Assembly: GCA_023435645.1 (NCBI GenBank) | Contig: JAEYRK010000110.1 | Span: 1 to 11,895, forward strand | Reading direction: 5' to 3' | Length of the DNA: 11,895 nt | Origin: Bacillota bacterium | GTDB taxonomy: Bacteria; Bacillota; Clostridia; Lachnospirales; Lachnospiraceae | Part shown: positions 4,856-11,212 of the stretch, piece after piece | How the letters are laid out: every line of letters begins with the position of its first letter | Position numbering within the stretch: the first letter of the stretch is position 1 | Translations under genes and position numbers: made by a program | The notes under the pieces: model-generated | Databases searched by the model: none | Seen by the model: only the letters and a program-made list of their open reading frames with translations | Told to the model about the DNA's origin: nothing

Positions 4856-5326
4856 TTACGTCCAATCCTTACATACATCCACCCACCTGCTGTATTTACT
4901 ATAGCATTCCAGTTCTTCACAGGTCAGCTCAATCGCTGAGTTACTGCTGCCACAGGCTGGATAAACTGTAGAAAACCTCTTCATGGATATGTCCAGATAT
5001 ACCGGTATCTCCTGTGCTAATCCAAAGGGACATACTCCACCCGGGGCATAACCAATCTTTTGTAATACCTCATCATAGGACAGCATCCTTGCTTTAAAGC
5101 CATACTCTTGTTTGAATTTGCTGTTGTCAATCTTAGCATCCCCGGCTGTGACGATTACCATCGCCCCCTCCCCATTCTGGAAGGATAAGGTCTTAGCAAT
5201 CCTGCTTGGCTCAACACCGACCGCAAGAGCAGCCATCTCCACTGTTGCGCTGGAGGTATCAAATTCTAATACATCTTGATCTCTTCCCCATTGTTTCAGA
5301 TGATCTCGTACTTTATCCACAGACAT
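4856..5326 (-). CDS. YbaK/EbsC family aminoacyl-tRNA deacylase
   Basis: A 156-residue single-domain YbaK/EbsC (ProX-like) protein. The family hydrolyses mischarged aminoacyl-tRNA, for example Cys-tRNA(Pro) or Ala-tRNA(Pro), acting in trans to protect translation fidelity. Family marks are RIAKTLSF with the conserved Lys45, the stretch VIVTAGDAKIDNSKF (57-71), the glycine loop GYAPGGVCPFGL (92-103), and YPACGSSNSAIELT (122-135). Length is normal. The ATG at 5326 has AGAGAGG upstream. It is transcribed on its own, towards the flavin reductase gene. Which tRNA it edits is not clear from the sequence. Confidence 0.88.
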   Translation of the reverse strand: MSVDKVRDHLKQWGRDQDVLEFDTSSATVEMAALAVGVEPSRIAKTLSFQNGEGAMVIVTAGDAKIDNSKFKQEYGFKARMLSYDEVLQKIGYAPGGVCPFGLAQEIPVYLDISMKRFSTVYPACGSSNSAIELTCEELECYSKYSRWVDVCKDWT

Positions 5327-5596
5327 AATCGCCTCTCTCTCCGTTCCTTATTGATTGAATTTTTCCTTCATTGTCCTATATCCGTTCCTTAATCATTGGA
5401 TCCATGACCGGGTACCCCTTCCCCCAAGGGTAGCAGTATTATGCAGCTTAGCTTAAGTCTTCCTGAGCACCCAACAATATTATATAGAACTTGTGCATAT
5501 TTTTCAATTATAATGAAACGTACAGATTTGGATTTGTCGCTTCCACATCTAGGAAGGGAATGCGATCCTAGCCTATGCTCTATGGAAGGAGACAAT

Positions 5597-6364
5597 ATGA
5601 AGCTACGAAGCAAAATCTCCACTGCAGTTGCAGTGACCCTAATGTTCCTGTTACTATTAACCTCTACAGCCCAGGCAGCTGAATATACGGTTGTTCCGAA
5701 GGACAGCCTCTATACCATCAGCCGCTTGTTTGACACGACAACCGATCAGCTTATGGCAGATAATCATCTATCCGGCTCATTGATTTATCCCGGGCAGGTA
5801 GTCAAAGTACCCGCTGCGACTTATACAGTGAAGTCAGGGGATACCCTTTTCCTGATTGCTCAGCGATATGGTATACCGCTTAACAGTCTGAAAAAAGCGA
5901 ATAATGAATGGGATAACATCATCTATCCCGGCCAGAAATTAATTCTACCCGGGATTAGCTCCACTGCCAACACTTCTGTCCAGAACACAGTAATTCCATA
6001 CACCAGTGCAGAGGTTGATCTGTTGGCAAGACTGATTTCTGCCGAAGCTAAGGGTGAGCCCTATGAGGCTATGGTAGCAGTTGGGGGTGTCGTTGTAAAT
6101 CGTGTTAAGAGCTCAGTATGGCCTAATACGATTACTGATGTTATCTACCATGTAACCGGTGGATATTATCAATTTACCCCTGTTAAGATTGGTACGATTT
6201 ACGATCCTGCCACGTCGGATGCGATTCGTGCAGCCTGGGCAGCTCTCTACGGTGCTGATCCCAGTAAGGGAGCCCTGTTCTTCTTTGATACGAGCTCTAC
6301 TAATCAGTGGCTCTGGTCAAAGCCAATCTCTGCAAGAATCGGAAGCATGGTATTTGCAAAATAA
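5597..6364 (+). CDS. Secreted LysM-LysM-SleB/CwlJ family cell wall (spore cortex) hydrolase
   Basis: A 255-residue secreted peptidoglycan hydrolase. Residues 1-28 are a signal peptide (MKLRSK, a hydrophobic core, cleavage probably after AQA). LysM 1 covers about 29-72 (YTVVPKDSLYTISRLF) and LysM 2 about 76-118 (YTVKSGDTLFLIAQRYG). The hydrolase_2 domain covers about 138-255 and begins DLLARLISAEAKGEPYEAM, with Glu150 the likely catalytic acid, followed by VAVGGVVVNRV. SleB/CwlJ enzymes are lytic transglycosylases or amidases that degrade spore cortex at germination, but related proteins also act in vegetative walls. The start was placed at 5597 because GGAAGGAG lies just before it and the signal peptide follows directly; upstream in-frame residues look non-coding. 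It is the second LysM cortex-type hydrolase within 2.5 kb of the split sleL-like gene. Confidence 0.88.
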   Translation: MKLRSKISTAVAVTLMFLLLLTSTAQAAEYTVVPKDSLYTISRLFDTTTDQLMADNHLSGSLIYPGQVVKVPAATYTVKSGDTLFLIAQRYGIPLNSLKKANNEWDNIIYPGQKLILPGISSTANTSVQNTVIPYTSAEVDLLARLISAEAKGEPYEAMVAVGGVVVNRVKSSVWPNTITDVIYHVTGGYYQFTPVKIGTIYDPATSDAIRAAWAALYGADPSKGALFFFDTSSTNQWLWSKPISARIGSMVFAK

Positions 6365-6459
6365 TGTCTGAAGACTCCATTGTAACACAAACTACCAGCA
6401 TTCCCTTGTGAGAGTGTGACAATTCCGCTTATCAGGTATTTGCATTACCAAACGTAGTA

Positions 6460-6515
6460 AAATAGCCTCGGAAAGGTCAGGAAGCATCAGCTTCGGGACC
6501 GATCCGGGGCTATTT
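6460..6515. terminator. Nested hairpin between convergent genes
   Basis: An outer 12-bp stem pairs AAATAGCCTCGG (6460-6471) with CCGGGGCTATTT (6504-6515) through one wobble. Inside are GGTC/GACC (6475-6478 with 6497-6500) and GAAGC/GCTTC (6481-6485 with 6490-6494). It sits between the ends of the SleB-like and phospholipase-like genes and probably terminates transcription from one or both sides, although no long T-run follows. A smaller palindrome, GCGGTATTACCGC (6522-6534), lies just beyond. Confidence 0.6.
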
Positions 6516-6540
6516 GTATCTGCGGTATTACCGCTTATCG

Positions 6541-7152
6541 TTATTTCGCAGGGGAATATCTATATTCCACTATTGCTTTACCATTCAGATGGAACGCCAG
6601 CTCGAAGAAGCCCAAAATGGCATCTACCACCTTATGACATAGGTAATGGATGTATTGAATATCAATTCCCACTGCCTTTAATGCTTTCCGATATTCTCTA
6701 TGAGTCATGATGATAAAGCGCTCAATTTCATCCAGACTATGGCTTATCCCACGCTTTTCCCTGTCTCTTCTTGCAGATTCATGATGATTATAAGCCTTCA
6801 TCATGTGCTTCAGTTCCTTCTCATAGGTCATATGTTCTGTCATTGTTCCAGTAAATTCATGATTATGTGGATATGTACAGTAATCTGCCAGATAGTGAGT
6901 GATAACGCCTAAATGTCTGGCATAATAGCCATTGATGCCTTTGTTTACATCGTAATCTACAGTTATTCTTCTGATCTCATCAATCAGGATGTTGAAGGTC
7001 TCATCAATGGTGTGTTTCTTCGTAAAGAAGGAAGGCTTTAGATCGGGAAGAATACTTCCGAGGTAGAACGCCTTCTTGTGCTCGCTTAAATCCTGCATCT
7101 TCATATTCTTAAGAAGAAGCTTTGCGAGGGATAAATGAGATTTCTTTCTCAA
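6541..7152 (-). CDS. Zinc-dependent phospholipase C family protein
   Basis: A 203-residue protein matching the zinc-dependent phospholipase C / S1-P1 nuclease-like fold. Candidate metal ligands are His6, Asp37 (GSILPDLKPSF), His47, His80, His86 and Asp90 (HYLADYCTYPHNH), and His107/Glu111 (EHMTYEKEL). Unlike the secreted toxins of this family it has no signal peptide, and short cytosolic members like this are common in Lachnospiraceae with unknown substrates. The start is TTG at 7152, chosen because AGGAGG lies just before it and no better ATG is present. A minus-strand promoter candidate lies at 7265-7293. Phospholipase activity is a family label, not something the sequence proves. Confidence 0.75.
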   Translation of the reverse strand: MRKKSHLSLAKLLLKNMKMQDLSEHKKAFYLGSILPDLKPSFFTKKHTIDETFNILIDEIRRITVDYDVNKGINGYYARHLGVITHYLADYCTYPHNHEFTGTMTEHMTYEKELKHMMKAYNHHESARRDREKRGISHSLDEIERFIIMTHREYRKALKAVGIDIQYIHYLCHKVVDAILGFFELAFHLNGKAIVEYRYSPAK

Positions 7153-7219
7153 TCTTTCCTCCTGGTGGTTTAGGAGGCAAGCTCAGAGTATGCTTTGTTA
7201 CTTTTCACCTGCCATATAT

Positions 7220-7242
7220 TACGGAACCAGGGTAGTTCCGTA
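7220..7242. promoter_or_regulatory. Perfect dyad in the leader of the phospholipase-like gene
   Basis: TACGGAAC (7220-7227) and GTTCCGTA (7235-7242) are exact reverse complements separated by 7 bp. The dyad lies downstream of the predicted minus-strand promoter, in the leader of the phospholipase-like gene. It could be an operator or an RNA hairpin; there is no T-run on either side. Confidence 0.45.
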
Positions 7243-7264
7243 TGTAAATTAAGCTACGGGCAAA

Positions 7265-7293
7265 ATCATACACCTAAATGGATGGCTTAGCAA
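7265..7293 (-). promoter_or_regulatory. Candidate promoter of the phospholipase-like gene
   Basis: On the minus strand TTGCTA (7288-7293), a 17-bp spacer and TATGAT (7265-7270) give nine of twelve consensus matches. The leader would be about 105 nt and include the dyad at 7220-7242. Confidence 0.5.
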
Positions 7294-7451
7294 TAGTATT
7301 TTATAGGCTTTATAGCATTTTTTTAATGTGCATCCTACGAATAAACTCAAAGCTACGTTTTGTTATAGAAGCTTCCATGGAGGTATCCTATGTATAATTT
7401 ATAAAGAATACATGAACTATTACGAAAATTTTATAAAATAATGCCATAAAC

Positions 7452-7480
7452 TTGACATGCCCCTCGCATTCCTGTAAGAT
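7452..7480 (+). promoter_or_regulatory. Promoter of the CNNM/CorC-family gene
   Basis: A perfect -35 TTGACA (7452-7457), 17-bp spacer and TAAGAT (7475-7480, five of six) stand upstream of the membrane protein gene. Transcription would start near 7487. Confidence 0.7.
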
Positions 7481-7534
7481 AATTGATATGTTTTGACTAA
7501 ATAACTTATGATTGAATTTATAGGAGATGATTAA

Positions 7535-8815
7535 TTGGATCCCAGTGATGCCGCGCAACCGATTATATTATTGTGTCTATTATTGCTATCTGCCTTTTTC
7601 TCAGGATCAGAAACAGCCCTAACCACCGTGAATAAGCTTCGTATGCGTACCCTGGCGGACGACGATGTAAGGGGAGCTAAGATGGTGCTGAAGCTGATTG
7701 AAGATCCGGGCAAGATGCTGAGTACGATATTAATCGGTAACAATATTGTCAATATCTCTGCTTCCGCTATTGCTACAACAATGGCAATCGACTTATGGAG
7801 CAATGAATGGGTCGGACTTGTAACCGGTGTCCTTACACTGCTGATTCTGATCTTTGGTGAGATTACACCGAAATCCATCTCAACGATCTACGCAGAGAAA
7901 ATATCCTTAAGAGTAGCCGGACCAATCAATTTCTTCACCAAGCTTTTGACCCCTGTTATTTACATCGTCAATAAGCTATGTGTCGGATTGATGCGGTTAT
8001 TACGGATAGACCCGAAGGCTAAAACAACTGCAATTACAGAGAATGAGCTCCGTACAATCTTAGATTTTTCCCATGAGGAGGGAGTCATTGAGAGCGAAGA
8101 ACGCCGAATGATTACCAATGTGGTAGATTTTGGAGACGCTTTAGCCAAGGATGTTATGGTTCCTCGAATCGATATGGCATTTGCCAGCGCAGAGTTGTCC
8201 TATGACGAGTTGGTTCAGGTCTTTGCAGAGGACAAATACACCAGAATGCCCGTATACTCAGAAACCAGGGATAATGTCATCGGTATCGTAAACCTCAAGG
8301 ATGTGTTCTTCTATCATGGTGATAAGAAGGATTTTCATATCACCGATATCATGCGTGAGCCTTACTTCACCTACGAATTCAAGAAAACCTCTGAGCTTTT
8401 GATCGAAATGAGACGAAACTCCATCTCTCTGGCCATCGTATTAGATGAGTATGGCGCTACTGCAGGGTTGATCACCATAGAGGACCTACTGGAGGAGATT
8501 GTCGGTGAGATTCGTGATGAATATGATGATGACGAGGAAGATTCTATTCAGGCTCTATCCGAGCATGAGTTTATCGTAGATGGTAATACGAAGCTGGATG
8601 ATCTCTACGAAGCACTTAACCTTGATTTAGAATCCGATGATTACGACTCCATCGCAGGTTATATCATCTACCATCTGGATCATCTTCCCGAAGAGGGAGA
8701 AACCGTGACACATCAAAATGTGGTCTTTACGGTTGCTGCAGTGGATAAGAACCGCATCGATAAGGTCCATATCCTGATGAAGCAAGAGGATGATGAGAAG
8801 CAAGAGGATGAATAA
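7535..8815 (+). CDS. CNNM/CorC (HlyC) family membrane protein with CBS domains
   Basis: A 426-residue membrane protein of the CNNM/CorC family, linked to Mg2+ (or Co2+) export or homeostasis and often annotated hemolysin-like. Residues about 5-190 form the DUF21/CNNM transmembrane domain. It has a hydrophobic N-terminal helix ending FFSGSETALTTV, then MLSTILIGNNIVNISASA and further helices to about residue 158 (LILIFGEITPKS is a family signature). Residues about 205-325 are a CBS pair beginning DVMVPRIDM and ending LDEYGATAGLITIEDLLEEIVGEIRDEYD. Residues about 340-415 are the C-terminal CorC/HlyC domain, and the tail is acidic. The start is TTG at 7535, with AGGAG eight bases upstream. The ion transported is not evident from the sequence. 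It is a single gene with its own promoter and terminator. Confidence 0.92.
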   Translation: MDPSDAAQPIILLCLLLLSAFFSGSETALTTVNKLRMRTLADDDVRGAKMVLKLIEDPGKMLSTILIGNNIVNISASAIATTMAIDLWSNEWVGLVTGVLTLLILIFGEITPKSISTIYAEKISLRVAGPINFFTKLLTPVIYIVNKLCVGLMRLLRIDPKAKTTAITENELRTILDFSHEEGVIESEERRMITNVVDFGDALAKDVMVPRIDMAFASAELSYDELVQVFAEDKYTRMPVYSETRDNVIGIVNLKDVFFYHGDKKDFHITDIMREPYFTYEFKKTSELLIEMRRNSISLAIVLDEYGATAGLITIEDLLEEIVGEIRDEYDDDEEDSIQALSEHEFIVDGNTKLDDLYEALNLDLESDDYDSIAGYIIYHLDHLPEEGETVTHQNVVFTVAAVDKNRIDKVHILMKQEDDEKQEDE

Positions 8816-8855
8816 TCTCTGCTATCTGAATCATTCACAATATCGCATATTATGG

Positions 8856-8901
8856 GGCCTTACTCCAATGCTGCTATAGCTATGGAGATAAGGCCTTTTT
8901 T
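8856..8901 (+). terminator. Intrinsic terminator after the CNNM/CorC-family gene
   Basis: GGCCTTA (8856-8862) pairs with TAAGGCC (8889-8895), extended inward by CTCCA with TGGAG. TTTTTT follows directly (8896-8901). Confidence 0.85.
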
Positions 8902-8973
8902 ATGTACTGGTAATCGAAATTAGCTAACAAGGATTATAAAATAAATTTTCTGGGAATAAATATAGAAAAGATA

Positions 8974-9002
8974 TTGACAAAGGAATATTAATTGTATACA
9001 AT
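8974..9002 (+). promoter_or_regulatory. Promoter and overlapping palindromic operator of the glutathione peroxidase gene
   Basis: TTGACA (8974-8979) and TACAAT (8997-9002) are separated by 17 bp. The -10 box is the right half of a perfect 12-bp palindrome, ATTGTATACAAT (8991-9002), so a protein bound there would block the promoter. Palindromes of this kind are recognised by MarR/OhrR-type peroxide or thiol-stress repressors, which would fit the gene downstream, but the regulator is not in the window and this identification is inference. Confidence 0.6.
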
Positions 9003-9022
9003 CTAAGTATATTAATTGTATA
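8985..9022 (+). repeat. Two 14-bp direct repeats in the peroxidase promoter
   Basis: ATATTAATTGTATA occurs at 8985-8998 and again at 9009-9022, exactly 24 bp apart. The first copy runs into the perfect palindrome; the second continues AAAAT instead of CAAT and is a weaker half-palindrome. The spacing, near two helical turns, would suit two repressor dimers on one DNA face. Confidence 0.6.
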
Positions 9023-9091
9023 AAATAGATTTGTATATAATTTATATTTTGATAGATAATACAATAAATAATCGTATAGGAGGAATGAATG

Positions 9092-9637
9092 ATGAAGGTA
9101 TATGATTTTAAAGTGAAGGATCGGAATGGTAAGGAAGTCAGTCTGGCTGATTACAAAGGAAAGGTGTTGCTGATTATCAACTCTGCTACTGCCTGTGGAT
9201 TTACACCTCAGTACGAGGGTTTGATGAAATTATATGATGAATATGCCGGACAGGGCTTGGAAATTCTAGATTTCCCCTGTAACCAGTTCCATAACCAGGC
9301 TCCGGGAAGCGATGATGAGATCCATAGCTTCTGTGAAACCAAATACGGTGTGAAATTTCCCATCTTTTCTAAGCTTGAGGTAAATGGTGAGAATGCTCAT
9401 CCCCTATACAAGTACCTCACCAGTCAGAAGGGCTTCTCCGGCTTTAATGCGGAGCATCAGCTGACACCGAAACTGCATGAGATCCTTTCAGAGGAGGTAC
9501 CGGATTACGAGAATACCGCCGATATTAAATGGAATTTTACAAAATTCCTGATTGACAGAAATGGAACTATCGTAGAACGGTTCGAACCGACCGTGGATTT
9601 GAGTGTTGTGGAACGCAGGATAAAAGAACTATTATAA
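9092..9637 (+). CDS. Glutathione peroxidase family thiol peroxidase (cysteine type)
   Basis: A 181-residue cytosolic peroxidase of the glutathione peroxidase fold, which reduces hydrogen or organic peroxides. The peroxidatic residue is Cys35 in NSATACGFTPQY (selenocysteine in animal relatives). The rest of the catalytic set is the glutamine of FPCNQF (residue 65) and Trp147-Asn148 of WNFTKFLID. Cys81 in SFCETKYGV is placed where two-Cys, thioredoxin-dependent members keep the resolving cysteine, so thioredoxin is a likelier reductant than glutathione; this is inference. The ATG at 9092 is preferred, with AGGAGG eight bases upstream; another at 9089 would add one Met. The promoter carries a palindromic operator, suggesting stress induction. 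Confidence 0.92.
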   Translation: MKVYDFKVKDRNGKEVSLADYKGKVLLIINSATACGFTPQYEGLMKLYDEYAGQGLEILDFPCNQFHNQAPGSDDEIHSFCETKYGVKFPIFSKLEVNGENAHPLYKYLTSQKGFSGFNAEHQLTPKLHEILSEEVPDYENTADIKWNFTKFLIDRNGTIVERFEPTVDLSVVERRIKELL

Positions 9638-9752
9638 GAATTCCATGAACTCCGAAATACCGACTTACCGTTTACAACAATAGGAAAGCCTATCCGTAAC
9701 CTGCTTGAAACCAATCGGGACTTAGGCGAGGATGTCTGTTCCCGTTGTATAT

Positions 9753-9780
9753 AGAGAGCGCCCTCGGGCGCTCTTATTTT
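9753..9780 (+). terminator. Intrinsic terminator after the peroxidase gene
   Basis: AGAGCGCC (9755-9762) pairs with GGCGCTCT (9767-9774) around the loop CTCG, followed by TATTTT. The stem is very GC-rich against its surroundings. The minus strand lacks a T-run, so it mainly serves the plus strand. Confidence 0.8.
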
Positions 9781-9827
9781 GGGCTTATAGTCCCTGCAAC
9801 CTCATTGCATTACCATTTCCCTAGTAT

Positions 9828-10268
9828 TTAATTCAATTGATCCATAAGCTCACGATACAGGGCTTCTGTCCTGCTTCTATCCTGATAATTGATGATTACA
9901 TAGAAGTCATTTACCTTAATATATAGATATGGGCCTTCCTCGGAGATCAGATACAATCTGCATAAGCCCAACTCCTCCAGCTTAAAATCCCCCTTCTTGA
10001 CGCTATTGATTGCAGCACCATTGGACCTCTCCAGGATCTTAGGTAATGAGTCCTTGAGCTCTACAGAGGATACCGAGCTGAGTTCAAATATACCGCTGTA
10101 CATTCCCATGACCTCTAAGGTCGTATCAGTAATTACGATCTCAGTATCAACCTTAAAATTCTTATTCATATAGATGAGAAATGCCGTTACTGCAAGTATG
10201 ACGGTAACCCCAATTACTAAGGCTGCAATCACGGAATTCTTCTTTCTCTTCTGTCCTCCAACTCTCAT
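9828..10268 (-). CDS. Single-pass membrane protein, possible bacterial PH-like domain
   Basis: A 146-residue protein with a basic N-terminus (MRVGGQKRKKNS), one transmembrane helix (about residues 13-33) and an extracytoplasmic domain of about 110 residues. That domain looks like alternating beta strands (VDTEIVITDTTLEVMG, then PYLYIKVNDFYVIINYQD) and ends in an amphipathic helix (RTEALYRELMDQL). The pattern of strands followed by one C-terminal helix fits bacterial PH-like domains; this is a by-eye guess. The ATG at 10268 follows GAGGG, and an in-frame TGA lies two codons before. It is downstream of, and in the same direction as, the SecD-P1-like lipoprotein with a 109-bp gap, so the two may be co-transcribed and act at the outer face of the membrane. 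Confidence 0.65.
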   Translation of the reverse strand: MRVGGQKRKKNSVIAALVIGVTVILAVTAFLIYMNKNFKVDTEIVITDTTLEVMGMYSGIFELSSVSSVELKDSLPKILERSNGAAINSVKKGDFKLEELGLCRLYLISEEGPYLYIKVNDFYVIINYQDRSRTEALYRELMDQLN

Positions 10269-10377
10269 ATGCCCTCATACCCTCCATTGTCTCTATACCC
10301 TTCGTCATGATATCCTTCCATACCACCGGTTCTTCATTCTCAGATGACCGGCTCTGAAGCTTCATGATATGCTAACA

Positions 10378-11157
10378 TCATTCTACCAAAGATAGGCGGA
10401 AGGGCAGGCTTCCATACCGAAGGATAACCGCCAGATATTCTGCCTCCTCCCTGGAGCTCATTGCAGATAGGACACATCTGCCGTCGGTAATTTCCTGAGC
10501 TACTAAGGCAGATAGTAACAGCTGGTCATCTAGGTAGAAATCCAACATCTTATTGATATTCTGCTCGGTTACTTCCTTGAATCGTAATGCCCCATCTTCT
10601 GTGAAGGTAATCTCAACACTATAATTTATCATACCGGTATAATCCGTATCATTCGCTATGGCTTCCTTCACATGTTCACTGGTAATTCCGGTATTCCCGG
10701 CTTCATCGACAATGCGAAAGTCACCAATGAACAACAGTCTTTGCAAGCTTTCCCTGGCTTCTTCAGTGTCAGGAATTCTGATCTTAATATGTGAGGTAGC
10801 ATCCTTGATTATCGCAGACTCAAGGAATGCATCCAGTCTCTTCTGCATAATCTTCACCAGGTCAGATCTCTGTTGCTCTGTGGGTGAAATACCCTCGGGT
10901 TGATAGCTTAAGGTCAGCATTTTGGGCTTATTATTACCATCTGCATCCCTCTGCGAGCCTGATAGCTCTGAATTCTCAGCATCAGTTGCTCCCGTATCAC
11001 TTGTCTCTTCTTTCTCAGTAAGCGGTTTCCCATCCAAAGCGCTTGATAATTCATTTATTCTATCAGTGAAGTCCTTCTGACGTTCCCGATCAGCATTTGA
11101 ACACGCTACAAGGATGAAGGAACTCAATACAACCATAAGTATCAATGTCTTTTTCAT
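10378..11157 (-). CDS. Lipoprotein with a SecD P1 head-like domain
   Basis: A 259-residue lipoprotein: MKKTLILMVVLSSFILVAC is a lipoprotein signal peptide with the lipobox LVAC, so Cys19 is lipidated. Residues about 20-80 are a polar, acidic linker. The rest resembles the periplasmic first domain of SecD: IMQKRLDAF, HIKIRIPDTEEARESLQRL, IGDFRIVDEAGN, then YSVEITFTEDGALRFKEVTEQN, YLDDQLLLSALVAQEITDG, and EEAEYLAVILRYGSLPF. The SecD counterparts are the RxDA, LLxxTAxLEFR, GAxxFxxxT, LDxxVxSxPxI and ARxLAxxLRxGxLP motifs. No transmembrane part of SecD is present, so this is a free-standing head domain at the outer face of the membrane. Its role is unknown; a link to protein export or folding is suggested only by homology. 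AGGAGG precedes the ATG. It lies between the MBL hydrolase and the membrane protein, all on one strand. Confidence 0.75.
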   Translation of the reverse strand: MKKTLILMVVLSSFILVACSNADRERQKDFTDRINELSSALDGKPLTEKEETSDTGATDAENSELSGSQRDADGNNKPKMLTLSYQPEGISPTEQQRSDLVKIMQKRLDAFLESAIIKDATSHIKIRIPDTEEARESLQRLLFIGDFRIVDEAGNTGITSEHVKEAIANDTDYTGMINYSVEITFTEDGALRFKEVTEQNINKMLDFYLDDQLLLSALVAQEITDGRCVLSAMSSREEAEYLAVILRYGSLPFRLSLVE

Positions 11158-11212
11158 AAAACCTCCTGTTCACCTAATGCTTTTCTTACGATAGTACCGG
11201 GCTTCTAATTGC

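Larger units (their letters stand above)
7153..7534. other. Intergenic region between two divergent genes
   Basis: No protein gene is supported. It contains a promoter for each flanking gene (7265-7293 minus, 7452-7480 plus) and a perfect dyad at 7220-7242. The part between about 7295 and 7445 is AT-rich and holds nothing I can name. Confidence 0.6.

Noticed and set aside
5341..5391. 10-bp direct repeat CCGTTCCTTA at 5341-5350 and 5382-5391
   Set aside because: Short, with no symmetric or promoter context; could be chance in this intergenic region.
5441..5596. N-terminal 52-residue extension of the SleB-like hydrolase
   Set aside because: The extension has no ribosome binding site, whereas GGAAGGAG and a classical signal peptide begin at 5597.
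10162..10365. 67-residue minus-strand frame overlapping the start of the membrane protein
   Set aside because: It would overlap the convincing MRVGGQKRKKNS start and transmembrane helix in another frame, and its C-terminal half has no domain-like character.
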